Positions 8,865-17,000 of a stretch of 64,000 nucleotides of DNA are shown here, in pieces. Position numbers and translations under genes: made by a program. Each line of letters opens with the position of its first letter. Position 1 is the first letter of the stretch. The notes under the pieces were generated by a model. The model was not told where the DNA came from, ran no database searches, and worked only from the letters and a program-made list of their open reading frames with translations. This DNA is from Curvibacter sp. CHRR-16 (GTDB taxonomy: Bacteria > Pseudomonadota > Gammaproteobacteria > Burkholderiales > Burkholderiaceae_C), in NCBI RefSeq assembly GCF_018474005.1, contig NZ_JAHCSH010000002.1:496001-560000 (forward strand). Reading direction: 5' to 3'.

Positions 8865-10481
8865 TTATTTGCGGAACATGTCGAGCATGCGACGTGTCAC
8901 AGCGAAGCCACCGAACATATTGACGGCGGTCAGCACAATGCCGGCAAACGCCAGCCAGCGGATGAGCTCATCCGGGCGGCCGCCACCCACTTCGGGCGGC
9001 GCAATTTGCACCAGTGCGCCAATCGCGATGATGCTCGAGATGGCGTTGGTCACGCTCATCAACGGCGTGTGCAGGGCCGGGGTCACGTTCCAGACCACCA
9101 TGTAGCCGATGAAGCAGGCCAGCACGAACACGGTGAAGTGACCGAGGAAGGCCACCGGAGCGTTGGCACCGATGAACCAGAACGCCACCGCCGCCACCGC
9201 GAAGATGATGGCCAGCGTCTTTGCAGGCATGGGCGCACTGTTGCCATGGCCGTGGCCGCTCTTCTTTTGCTCCACGGGGGCAGCGGCCTTGGGTGCCGGT
9301 GCTGCAGCTTGTGGCAGGGGAGGCGCGGGCCAGGTGATTTCGCCGCCTTTGGTCACGGTCAGGCCGCGAATGGCGTCGTCTTCCATATTGACCACGGCCA
9401 CGCCGTCCTTGGCCTTGCACAGCTCTTCGGTCAGGCGCAGCAGGTTGGTGGCGTACAGCGTCGAGGATTGCTTGGCCAAGCGGGACACCAGATCGGTGTA
9501 GCCCACGATGGTCACGCCGTGCTTGACCACCGCCTTGCCCGGCTCAGTCAGTTCGCAGTTACCGCCTTGTTCAGCGGCCATGTCCACGATCACGCTGCCC
9601 GGCTTCATGGACTTCACCATGTCGGCCGTGATCAGGCGCGGCGCGGGCTTGCCCGGGATCAGCGCGGTGGTGATGATGATGTCCACTTCCTTGGCCTGCT
9701 GCGCATACATTTCGCGCTGAGCCGCCTGGAAGCCTTCGCTCATGACCTTGGCGTAACCGCCGCCGCCCGAGCCGTCTTCTTCGTAATCCACCTTGACGAA
9801 CTCGCCGCCCAGGGACACGACTTGGTCGGCCACTTCAGGGCGGGTGTCGTTGGCGCGCACGATGGCACCCAGGCCCACGGCAGTACCGATGGCGGCCAAA
9901 CCGGCCACGCCAGCACCGGCGATAAAGACCTTGGCCGGGGGCACCTTGCCCGCAGCGGTGATCTGACCGTTGAAATAGCGGCCAAACGCGTTGGCGGCTT
10001 CGATCACGGCACGGTAGCCGCTCACGCCGGCCATCGAGGTCAGCGCGTCCATCTTCTGGGCTCGGCTCAGCGTGCGGGGCAGCGCGTCCATGGCCAGCAC
10101 GGTGGCCTTCTTGGCTTTGAGCTGTTCCATGAGCTGGGGGTTTTGGGCCGGCCAAATGAAGCTGATCAGCGAGCCGCCTTCGCGCATCAGGGCGACTTCT
10201 TCGGTGCTGGGTGCGCGCACCTTGAACACGATGTCGGCGACCGACCACAGCGCCGCTGCGCCTGGGGCGATTTCGGCGCCAGCGGCGACGTAGGCCTCAT
10301 CGCTGAAATTGGCTTGCTCGCCCGCGCCCGACTCGACCACGACTTTGAAGCCCAGCTTGATGAGCTTTTCCACCACATCGGGCACGGTGGCGACGCGCTT
10401 TTCACCGGGGAATATTTCCCGGGGCACGCCGATAGATTGCACCGACCCATGGTGCACCATGGCATCTGACAGATCAGACAT
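8865..10481 (-). CDS. pntA: NAD(P) transhydrogenase subunit alpha
   Basis: A 538-residue single-chain alpha subunit (not the split form). Residues about 15-380 are the NAD(H)-binding domain I, with GVPREIFPGEKRVA, the Rossmann glycine run AGAGVAGLAAIGTAVGLGA, NDTRPEVADQV and the mobile loop near YAKVMSEGFQ. A Pro/Ala/Lys/His-rich linker (about 385-425) leads to four C-terminal helices. Subunit alpha passes hydride to PntB. The ATG is preceded by GGGGAG. Unusually, the 95 bases upstream fold on themselves with one arm lying between this ribosome site and the start codon. Confidence 0.97.
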   Translation of the reverse strand: MSDLSDAMVHHGSVQSIGVPREIFPGEKRVATVPDVVEKLIKLGFKVVVESGAGEQANFSDEAYVAAGAEIAPGAAALWSVADIVFKVRAPSTEEVALMREGGSLISFIWPAQNPQLMEQLKAKKATVLAMDALPRTLSRAQKMDALTSMAGVSGYRAVIEAANAFGRYFNGQITAAGKVPPAKVFIAGAGVAGLAAIGTAVGLGAIVRANDTRPEVADQVVSLGGEFVKVDYEEDGSGGGGYAKVMSEGFQAAQREMYAQQAKEVDIIITTALIPGKPAPRLITADMVKSMKPGSVIVDMAAEQGGNCELTEPGKAVVKHGVTIVGYTDLVSRLAKQSSTLYATNLLRLTEELCKAKDGVAVVNMEDDAIRGLTVTKGGEITWPAPPLPQAAAPAPKAAAPVEQKKSGHGHGNSAPMPAKTLAIIFAVAAVAFWFIGANAPVAFLGHFTVFVLACFIGYMVVWNVTPALHTPLMSVTNAISSIIAIGALVQIAPPEVGGGRPDELIRWLAFAGIVLTAVNMFGGFAVTRRMLDMFRK

Positions 10482-10482
10482 A

Positions 10483-10576
10483 CAGAGTTCTCCCCGTGTT
10501 GCGTTTCAAATCCGACTATCTAGCTGTACAGCCATCAAATCAGATAGTCCCGTTCACCGCAACCGCAAGAACTCTG
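10483..10576 (-). promoter_or_regulatory. Structured leader of pntA (three nested stems)
   Basis: On the pntA strand three nested perfect inverted repeats are seen: P1, 9 bp (10568-10576 with 10483-10491); P2, 6 bp (10558-10563 with 10498-10503); P3, 8 bp (10542-10549 with 10514-10521). The 3' arm of P1, AGAACTCTG, lies between GGGGAG and the ATG, so folding would cover the translation start. The apical region (GATTTGATGGCT) resembles the interspersed repeat seen elsewhere in the window. The function is inferred; no known riboswitch class is recognised. Confidence 0.5.
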
Positions 10577-10604
10577 AAATCACAAGGAAAAATTGCTCTG
10601 ACGC

Positions 10605-10817
10605 CTACGCTGCCTTTTGCAAAATGACGTAGAGCTGGTCTTTGAGTTGCAACTTGCGCTTCTTGAGCTGCTCGACTTCAGCAGGAGTGCCTCCCACGAT
10701 ATGGGATTCAATGTTTTTGATGTGCTGATCCAGCGCGTTGTGCTCATCGAACAGCTTGGCGAAATGCTGGTCGCTGGTCTTCAAGCGGGAAATTTGGTCG
10801 CGGTATTCAGGGAACAT
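10605..10817 (-). CDS. YdcH-family small protein (DUF465)
   Basis: A 70-residue, charged, helical protein with the DUF465 pattern: FPEYRDQISRLK, FDEHNALDQHIKNIE and LKKRKLQLKDQLY. It probably forms an antiparallel coiled-coil hairpin. The function of the family is not known. A GGAGG lies about 9 bases before the start. It precedes pntA by 123 bases on the same strand, and read-through into pntAB is possible. Confidence 0.9.
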   Translation of the reverse strand: MFPEYRDQISRLKTSDQHFAKLFDEHNALDQHIKNIESHIVGGTPAEVEQLKKRKLQLKDQLYVILQKAA

Positions 10818-10886
10818 GGTAGGAAGCCTCCTCGGGGCTGCTCAATGCAGCTTTTCCAGCATGGTAGGCCGCGCCTGTGCCAGCCA

Positions 10887-10904
10887 CTTTGCGCTAGCGC
10901 AAAG
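10887..10904. terminator. Perfect palindrome at the end of plsC
   Basis: CTTTGCGC and GCGCAAAG flank a central TA, giving an 18-base perfect palindrome that overlaps the plsC stop codon. It can form a hairpin at the operon end, but there is no clear T tract behind it, so its role as an intrinsic terminator is uncertain. Confidence 0.4.
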
Positions 10905-11637
10905 CAATCACTGCTTGGCGCAGGTCTTGTGCCCAAGCTCGGCGATCACGCTCCTGCGCTAGCTGCGGTTCCCCAAAATGCACCTGGGCCACCAAACCAT
11001 TGGCACACAGGGTGCGCCACAGGCTCTCTAGCAGGCTGTCGTCGCCCACGTAGCAAGGGGCCAGGCTGAGCGCGCCGTTGGCATCGACAAAGCGCAAGCC
11101 AATGGGCTGCACCGCAACGCCAGCGCTGATGGCTGCTTGCAGCAAATTGGCATGGAAGGGCAGCACATCGGTGCCATCGCCCGTGGTGCCTTCAGGGAAC
11201 ACGGCCAGCACATCGCCCGCCTGCAAGCGTTCGACCATGTGGTGCATGACGCGCATGGCGTCGCGGCGCGAGTCGCGCTCGATGTAGAGCGTGCCTGCCG
11301 CATCGGCTAAGCGCCCCACCACAGGCCAGTGGTGCACTTCGGATTTGGACAAAAACCGGCAGTACTGCGCGGCGTGCATCACCACGATGTCCAACCATGA
11401 GATGTGGTTGGCCACCAGCATGACGGGGCCCGCCGCAGGCTGGCCCAGCACCTGCACGCGTATGCCTATGTGGCGCAACATGGCTTGCGCCCAGGCTTGC
11501 ACCACCTGTTCACGCTGCGCTTGTGTCAAGCGTGGCAATTGCCAATACGCCCGCGCTAAACCAAGCGACAAGTGGGCCACAACGCGCAGCATGCGCCAGC
11601 CAGCGCGCAACACGGCCAATGCTTTGCGCATTGTCAT
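10894..11637 (-). CDS. plsC: 1-acyl-sn-glycerol-3-phosphate acyltransferase (PlsC family)
   Basis: A 247-residue membrane-associated lysophospholipid acyltransferase. The catalytic H-x4-D motif is in ANHISWLDIVV, and the substrate-binding FPEGTTGDG follows. A hydrophobic N-terminal helix should anchor it to the inner membrane, where it acylates lysophosphatidic acid to phosphatidic acid. Its start overlaps the stop of the dihydroorotase-like gene (TGATG), so it is the last gene of the yqgE-ruvX-pyr operon. Several paralogues are common in this group, so the exact acceptor is inferred. Confidence 0.9.
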   Translation of the reverse strand: MTMRKALAVLRAGWRMLRVVAHLSLGLARAYWQLPRLTQAQREQVVQAWAQAMLRHIGIRVQVLGQPAAGPVMLVANHISWLDIVVMHAAQYCRFLSKSEVHHWPVVGRLADAAGTLYIERDSRRDAMRVMHHMVERLQAGDVLAVFPEGTTGDGTDVLPFHANLLQAAISAGVAVQPIGLRFVDANGALSLAPCYVGDDSLLESLWRTLCANGLVAQVHFGEPQLAQERDRRAWAQDLRQAVIALR

Positions 11638-12944
11638 CAGGCGGCGCGCTGGTACACCGGCACGCCGGCCACCACGGTGTGCTGCACCGTGCCGGGCAGC
11701 TCATAGCCTGCAAACGGTGTGTGCTGGCCACGGCTGCGCAACTGCTCGGGCAACACTTGCCAGCGGGCCAGCGGGTTGAAGAGCACAAAGTCAGCCACAC
11801 CACCCACTTGCAATGCACCGCAGCCCTGGGGTGCAGTGCCTGCCAGCACCGCAGCGGGGCGGTGTGTCAGGGCGGCCAGCGCTTGGGGCAAGGCCAGCTT
11901 GTCTTGCTCGGCCCAGTGCAGCGCCAAGCTCAACAGCAACTCTACGCCAGTGGCACCGGGTGTGGCCTCGGCAAAAGGCAGGGTTTTGCTGTCGGTATCG
12001 ACCGGAGTGTGGTCGGACACCAAGGCGTCGATGGTGCCGTCGGCCAAACCAGCGCGCAGGGCCGTGCGGTCGCGCTGCTGGCGCAGCGGCGGGTTCAGGC
12101 GCATGCGGCTGTCGTAGTAACCAATGTCCACATCCGTCAGATGCAGGGAGTTGACGCTCACATCGCAGGTCACGGATAAGCCCTCGGCCTTGGCCTGGTG
12201 CACCAACTCCACACCGGCTGCACTGCTGATGCGGCACAGATGCAAACGCGTGCGGGTGCCGCGCACCAGCTCAAACAGGGTGTGCAAGGCAATCGTCTCA
12301 GCGGCCACGGGAACGCCAGTCAAGCCCATGCGGGTGGCCAGCGCACCACTGGCGGCCACGCCTTTGCCCAGGTGCAGGTCTTGCGGGCGCAGCCACACGC
12401 TGTAGCCAAAGGTGGCGGCGTATTGCAGGGCGCGTTGCAGCACTTGGGTATCGGCAACGGGAACCTCGGCCTGGCCAAAGCCGACGCAACCTGCTTGCGC
12501 CAGTTGTTGCATGGGGGCCAGCACCTCGCCAGCCAAGGCACGGGTCAGCGCGCCCAGCGGCAGCACACGCGGGCCGCCTTGGATCTGGCTGCGGTAGCGC
12601 AACATTTCTACCAAGCCCACTTCGTCCATGATGGGGTTGGTATCAGGTGGGCACACCAAGGTGGTGACGCCGCCAGCGGCAGCGGCGGCACGTTCGCTGC
12701 TTAGCTGGCCGCTCTGCGCTTGGCCAGACTCGCGCAAGCGGGCGCACAAATCCACCAGACCGGGGGCCACCACCAAGCCTTGGGCGGCGATGGTCTGCTT
12801 GGGTACAAAACCCGCTGGCAAATGCCCCGCTTGCCCAGCAGGGGTGATGGCGACGATGCGGCCATCGGCCACGGCAATATCGGCCACATGGTCGGCTCCG
12901 CTGGCTGGGTCTATGACGCGTCCGCCTTGAATCAACAGGTTCAT
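11637..12944 (-). CDS. pyrX: Inactive dihydroorotase homologue (PyrC'/PyrX)
   Basis: 435 residues from the ATG at 12944, which follows AAGGAG; a frame from 12965 adds only seven residues. The fold is that of type I dihydroorotase (VVAPGLVDL, LNPPLR, SDHTPVDTDSKTLPF, GATGVELLL). The metal-binding H-x-H after PGLVD is replaced by C67-A-R69, and the later histidine region reads SLHLTDVD instead of the usual His pair. It should therefore not catalyse. In Pseudomonas and relatives such a protein, encoded just after pyrB, is a structural subunit of aspartate transcarbamoylase; the same order here supports that role. A catalytic dihydroorotase must lie elsewhere. Confidence 0.9.
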   Translation of the reverse strand: MNLLIQGGRVIDPASGADHVADIAVADGRIVAITPAGQAGHLPAGFVPKQTIAAQGLVVAPGLVDLCARLRESGQAQSGQLSSERAAAAAGGVTTLVCPPDTNPIMDEVGLVEMLRYRSQIQGGPRVLPLGALTRALAGEVLAPMQQLAQAGCVGFGQAEVPVADTQVLQRALQYAATFGYSVWLRPQDLHLGKGVAASGALATRMGLTGVPVAAETIALHTLFELVRGTRTRLHLCRISSAAGVELVHQAKAEGLSVTCDVSVNSLHLTDVDIGYYDSRMRLNPPLRQQRDRTALRAGLADGTIDALVSDHTPVDTDSKTLPFAEATPGATGVELLLSLALHWAEQDKLALPQALAALTHRPAAVLAGTAPQGCGALQVGGVADFVLFNPLARWQVLPEQLRSRGQHTPFAGYELPGTVQHTVVAGVPVYQRAA

Positions 12945-12975
12945 GTTTTTCTCCTTCTTGTCCATCGCTGTCCAC

Positions 12976-13956
12976 TCAACGCGGATCGGCGTCGTTGCCC
13001 GCCACGATGCTCATGACGGCCATGCGCACGGCAATGCCAAAGGTCACCTGCGGCAAGATGACGCTTTGCGGCCCGTCCACCACGGCGGAGTCGATCTCCA
13101 CACCGCGGTTGATGGGGCCGGGGTGCATGACGATGGCATCGGGCTTGGCCCACTGCAGCTTCTCGGGCGTCAGGCCAAAGGTCTTGAAGTACTCTTGGGT
13201 AGATGGCAGCAGCGCGCCACTCATGCGCTCGTTTTGCAAGCGCAGCATGATGATGACGTCGCAGTCCTTGATGCCCTCTTCGAGCGTGTGGCACACGCGC
13301 ACGCCCATAGCCGACAAGTCCGATGGCACCAAGGTGGTGGGACCTACCACGCGCACTTCGGCAGCGCCCAAGGTAGTCAGGGCATGGATGTCCGAGCGTG
13401 CCACGCGCGAGTGCAGCACGTCACCGACGATGGCCACGGTCAGGTTGGCAAAGTCTTTCTTGTAGTGGCGGATGGTGTACATGTCCAACAACCCCTGGGT
13501 GGGGTGGGCATGGCGGCCATCGCCCGCGTTGATGACGTGCACATGCGGCGCTACGTGCTGGGAGATGAGGTAGGGCGCGCCCGACTCGCTGTGGCGCACC
13601 ACGAACATGTCAGCCGCCATGGCCGACAGGTTGGCGATGGTGTCCAAGAGCGACTCGCCCTTGGCGGTGGAGCTGCGGGCAATGTCCAGCGTGTACACGT
13701 CGGCCGACAGACGCGTGGCGGCGATATCGAAGGTGGTGCGGGTGCGGGTGCTGTTTTCAAAGAACAGGTTGAACACGCTCTTGCCGCGCAGCAAGGGCAC
13801 TTTTTTCACTTCACGGTCGTTGAACGATACGAAGTTGCTGGCGGTATCCAGTATGTGCAGCAAGATGTCGCGGGGCAGGCCTTCGGTGCTGAGCAGGTGC
13901 ACCAGTTCGCCGTGGCGGTTGAGCTGGGGGTTGCGCTTGTACAGCATGGTGGTCAT
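12976..13956 (-). CDS. pyrB: Aspartate carbamoyltransferase catalytic subunit
   Basis: A 326-residue enzyme joining carbamoyl phosphate and aspartate, the first committed step of pyrimidine synthesis. The carbamoyl-phosphate signature [11 protein letters not shown] is near residue 60. [12 protein letters not shown] and [12 protein letters not shown] follow, and [11 protein letters not shown] lies in the aspartate half. The start overlaps the pyrR stop by 4 bases, and the stop lies 31 bases before pyrX, as expected for a PyrB-PyrX complex. Confidence 0.96.
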   Translation of the reverse strand: MTTMLYKRNPQLNRHGELVHLLSTEGLPRDILLHILDTASNFVSFNDREVKKVPLLRGKSVFNLFFENSTRTRTTFDIAATRLSADVYTLDIARSSTAKGESLLDTIANLSAMAADMFVVRHSESGAPYLISQHVAPHVHVINAGDGRHAHPTQGLLDMYTIRHYKKDFANLTVAIVGDVLHSRVARSDIHALTTLGAAEVRVVGPTTLVPSDLSAMGVRVCHTLEEGIKDCDVIIMLRLQNERMSGALLPSTQEYFKTFGLTPEKLQWAKPDAIVMHPGPINRGVEIDSAVVDGPQSVILPQVTFGIAVRMAVMSIVAGNDADPR

Positions 13957-14450
13957 GCCTCCTGAATGTCGAAAGTAAAGCGGTTGTCGTCGCCTCGTGC
14001 CAAGGCCAGCGACTGGCTGGCAGCCAAGGTGATGCGGGCGGCAGCAAAGTCGGCTTGGATGGGCAACTCGCGCCCCCCCCGATCCACCAGCACCGCCAAA
14101 CGCACACTGGCAGGGCGGCCGTAGTCAAACAGCTCGTTGATGACGGCGCGGATGGTGCGCCCGGTGTAGAGCACGTCATCGAGCAGCAAGATGTCAGCGC
14201 CGTTGACGTCAAACGGCAGCTCGGTCTGGCCTTTGGCCGACAGGCCGCGCTGGGCAAAGTCGTCCCGGTGCATGGCAGACGAAATGCGCCCTGCCTGGCC
14301 TGGCAAAGCCCAGTCTTGCTGCAGGCGCTCGGCCAGCCATGCACCACCTGATGTGATGCCCACCAAGCGCGTCTGCGGGCCACGCAGGGCTGCAGCACCG
14401 CTGCACAGCGCGCCATACAGCGCTTCGGCATCGATGAGTAAATTGCTCAC
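13953..14450 (-). CDS. pyrR: PyrR-type uracil phosphoribosyltransferase / regulator
   Basis: 165 residues with the PRPP-binding motif [14 protein letters not shown] and the N-terminal [12 protein letters not shown] segment. PyrR proteins convert uracil and PRPP to UMP, and in Gram-positives they also control pyr transcripts by RNA attenuation. I see no attenuator here, because the gene overlaps ruvX upstream and pyrB downstream by 4 bases each. Regulation by this protein is therefore doubtful, and salvage or translational coupling is more likely. Confidence 0.93.
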   Translation of the reverse strand: MSNLLIDAEALYGALCSGAAALRGPQTRLVGITSGGAWLAERLQQDWALPGQAGRISSAMHRDDFAQRGLSAKGQTELPFDVNGADILLLDDVLYTGRTIRAVINELFDYGRPASVRLAVLVDRGGRELPIQADFAAARITLAASQSLALARGDDNRFTFDIQEA

Positions 14451-14881
14451 GACAAACTCCTTAAAAACTGTTCCAAGATGATGCAGGCCGAGGCGGCATC
14501 CGCGTCTTTGGCACCCGAAGCCAAAGCCTCGGTGGTGCTGTAGCGCTCATCGACCTCGTGCACCGTGAGGCCAAAACGGCCGTGCAACTGGCGACCAAAC
14601 TTTTGTGCCAATGCAGTGTTCTCGTGAGGCTGTCCATCGGGGTGATAGGGCACGCCGATGACCAAGGCATCGGGCTGCCACTCCTGGATGAGCTTGGTAA
14701 TCTGCTGCCAACGGGCATCGCCTTGGGCATGGATAGATCCCTTGGGGCTGGCCGTGGCCAGCATGCGGCTGCCCGTGGCCACGCCCACGCGCTTGGTGCC
14801 AAAGTCAAACGCCATGAAGCTGCTGTGCTGGGGCGACACGGGCTTAGGAGTGGGCTTGGTAGTGGAACTGAACTGGTTCAT
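14447..14881 (-). CDS. ruvX: Putative pre-16S rRNA nuclease / Holliday junction resolvase YqgF
   Basis: A 144-residue RNase H-fold protein. Acidic active-site motifs are visible: MAFDFGTKRVGVATG with the first Asp, LVIGVPYHPDGQ, VHEVDERYSTTEA, and a terminal DADAASACIILEQF. In E. coli the family trims pre-16S rRNA ends; a junction-resolvase role was proposed earlier. The gene overlaps its neighbours by 4 bases on both sides. The yqgE-ruvX order is common in proteobacteria. Confidence 0.95.
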   Translation of the reverse strand: MNQFSSTTKPTPKPVSPQHSSFMAFDFGTKRVGVATGSRMLATASPKGSIHAQGDARWQQITKLIQEWQPDALVIGVPYHPDGQPHENTALAQKFGRQLHGRFGLTVHEVDERYSTTEALASGAKDADAASACIILEQFLRSLS

Positions 14882-15489
14882 GCGCGCCCCGATTGGCTAG
14901 ACAGCATCCATGGCTCCAGCCCCAGCAGCTTGAGGGCGGCGTCGTAACGGGCGGCGGGGGCGACATCGAACAAGATGCGCGGATCGGCCTGCACGGTCAG
15001 CCAAGCGTTCTCGGCCAGCTCACTCTCCAATTGGCCAGCGCCCCAGGCGCTGTAGCCCAAACACACCAGCACCTGCGCAGGGCCTTTGCCCTCGGCCAAG
15101 GACTCCAGCACATCGCGCGAAGTGGTCATTTCCACATCGGGCGTGACGCGCATGGTGGCACCGTACGTGGGGCCATGGTCGGCATCATCGGCCGTCATGG
15201 AGGCGGCGGGCATGGCCGTGTGCAGCACAAAGCCCCGCTCGGTGTGAACGGGGCCACCCATGTAGACGGGGGATTGCATCAGGTCTTCGCGCTGCAGGGG
15301 CATGTCCAACTTGTCGAGCAGGGTTTTCAAATCCACGTCGGCAGGCTTGTTGACAATGAGGCCCAAGGCCCCGTGGCTACCGTGGTCACACACGTACACG
15401 AGGCTTTTGCCAAATACCGGGTCTTCCAAACCGGGCATTGCGATCAAGAAGTGATGCTGGAGCTGAATGGTTGGAGAATCGCCGGGCAT
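14878..15489 (-). CDS. yqgE: YqgE/AlgH family protein (DUF179)
   Basis: A 203-residue protein with the family landmarks HHFLIAMPGLEDPVFGKSLVYVCDH, GALGLIVNKP, VYMGGPV and LVCLGYSAWGAGQLE. The biochemical role is unknown, although it has been linked to alginate regulation in Pseudomonas. It is the first gene of the six-gene operon ending in plsC. It starts only 17 bases from the divergent photolyase gene, so the operon promoter probably lies inside the photolyase coding sequence, or the reverse. Confidence 0.94.
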   Translation of the reverse strand: MPGDSPTIQLQHHFLIAMPGLEDPVFGKSLVYVCDHGSHGALGLIVNKPADVDLKTLLDKLDMPLQREDLMQSPVYMGGPVHTERGFVLHTAMPAASMTADDADHGPTYGATMRVTPDVEMTTSRDVLESLAEGKGPAQVLVCLGYSAWGAGQLESELAENAWLTVQADPRILFDVAPAARYDAALKLLGLEPWMLSSQSGRA

Positions 15490-15506
15490 AAACCCGAATT
15501 CTAGCT

Positions 15507-17000
15507 ATGCCCACACTCCTTCCCCGCGGATTGGTCTGGTTGCGCCGCGACTTGCGCTTGCAAGACAACCCCAGCCTGCATGCCGCCACGGCGCAATGCG
15601 AGGCCGTTTGGTGTGTTTTTGTGCTTGATCGCACCATCCTCGATACCCTGCCACGCCGCGATCGGCGAGTGGAATTCATCCTGCAGAGCCTGCGCGATTT
15701 GCAGGCGCAATTGCCTGCGCACAGCCAGCTCATCGTGCTCGAAGGCGACCCGGCGCAGGCCATTCCTGCCTTGGCACACTCGCTGCAAGTGGGCGCGGTG
15801 TTCACAGGGCGAGACTACGAACCCGCCGCCGTGCAACGTGACCGAGCAGTGGAGCAGGCTCTGCAACAAAACGGTATTCGTTTGGTGTCGCTGAAAGACC
15901 ATGTGCTGTGGGAGCAAGCCGAATTGCTCACCCAAGCGGGTACGCCGTTCACGGTGTTCACGCCCTATTACAAACAGTGGCTGGCGCGCACCCTGCGCCA
16001 GCCACAAGCCCCCTACCAACTTGAGCCTGCTGCACTGCAAAAGCTACAGGGCTGGGATGCCCAGCTCCACCAGGCTGCGTTATCCAAGCACACGGCACTG
16101 TTGCACACCGGCGTGCCAGCCCTTGCTGCGCTGGGCTTTGAATCCACTAACTTGAGCCAACTCCCCATTGCCCCCGGGGAGCACGGCGCCACACAGGCGT
16201 GGCAGGATTTTGTGCAACGCATGCCCCACTACCACACGCGACGTGACTTCCCCGCCATCAAAGGCCCTAGTTACCTGAGCGTGCATTTGCGCTTTGGCAC
16301 CATCGGCATTCGCACCTTGGTACAAGAAGCGGTGGCGCAACACCTGCAGGGCATAGAAGGGGCCAGCAAGTGGCTGGCGGAGCTTGCATGGCGCGATTTT
16401 TACGCCCAGATACTGGCCCACTTTCCGCATGTGGTGCAAGGTGCTTTTCGCCCGGTGTATGACCGCATCACGTGGGAAAGTGGTGCCACGGCCGAGACCC
16501 GCTGGCAAGCGTGGACCAGCGGCCAAACCGGCTATCCACTGGTGGATGCGGCCATGCGCCAACTCCTGCACAGCGGCTATATGCACAACCGCCTGCGCAT
16601 GGTGAGTGCGAGCTTTTTGGTCAAGCAACTGGGTATCAGCTGGCAGCGCGGTGAAGCATTCTTTGCCGAACACCTGCTGGACTTTGACCTCAGCGCCAAC
16701 AACGGTGGTTGGCAGTGGTGCAGCTCCAGCGGTTGCGACGCGCAGCCATACTTTCGCATCTTCAACCCGATCAACCAAAGCGAGAAATTCGATCCGAATG
16801 GCACCTTTATCCACCGCTATGTCCCGGAACTGCAAGGCCTAGACGACAAGCACATCCACAGCCCGTGGCTGGCGCCGCACCCACCTGCGCATTACCCCAG
16901 TCCGATGGTGGACTTGAAAGTAGCCCGAACCGAAACGCTGGCGCGCTACCAGATAGCACGCGCCAGCGCCCCGATGAATGGAGCTACTGAGGTTTTATGA
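15507..17000 (+). CDS. phrB: Deoxyribodipyrimidine photolyase (class I CPD type)
   Basis: A 497-residue light-dependent DNA repair flavoprotein. The N-terminal alpha/beta antenna domain starts LVWLRRDLRLQDNPSL. The C-terminal FAD domain has the strong signature GEAFFAEHLLDFDLSANNGG, WQWCSSSGCDAQPYFRIFNP, and RYVPEL. It splits cyclobutane pyrimidine dimers using blue light; the second cofactor (folate or other) cannot be told. Length is normal. Its end overlaps the convergent pilL stop by 6 bases. Confidence 0.94.
   Translation: MPTLLPRGLVWLRRDLRLQDNPSLHAATAQCEAVWCVFVLDRTILDTLPRRDRRVEFILQSLRDLQAQLPAHSQLIVLEGDPAQAIPALAHSLQVGAVFTGRDYEPAAVQRDRAVEQALQQNGIRLVSLKDHVLWEQAELLTQAGTPFTVFTPYYKQWLARTLRQPQAPYQLEPAALQKLQGWDAQLHQAALSKHTALLHTGVPALAALGFESTNLSQLPIAPGEHGATQAWQDFVQRMPHYHTRRDFPAIKGPSYLSVHLRFGTIGIRTLVQEAVAQHLQGIEGASKWLAELAWRDFYAQILAHFPHVVQGAFRPVYDRITWESGATAETRWQAWTSGQTGYPLVDAAMRQLLHSGYMHNRLRMVSASFLVKQLGISWQRGEAFFAEHLLDFDLSANNGGWQWCSSSGCDAQPYFRIFNPINQSEKFDPNGTFIHRYVPELQGLDDKHIHSPWLAPHPPAHYPSPMVDLKVARTETLARYQIARASAPMNGATEVL

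Noticed and set aside
7398-10469. Long His/Gly-rich open frames antisense to pntB and pntA
   Set aside because: The composition is typical of antisense reading of membrane-protein genes, and both sense genes are certain.
11637-12944. Calling this gene a catalytic dihydroorotase (pyrC)
   Set aside because: The H-x-H metal site is replaced by C-A-R and a further conserved His region is missing.
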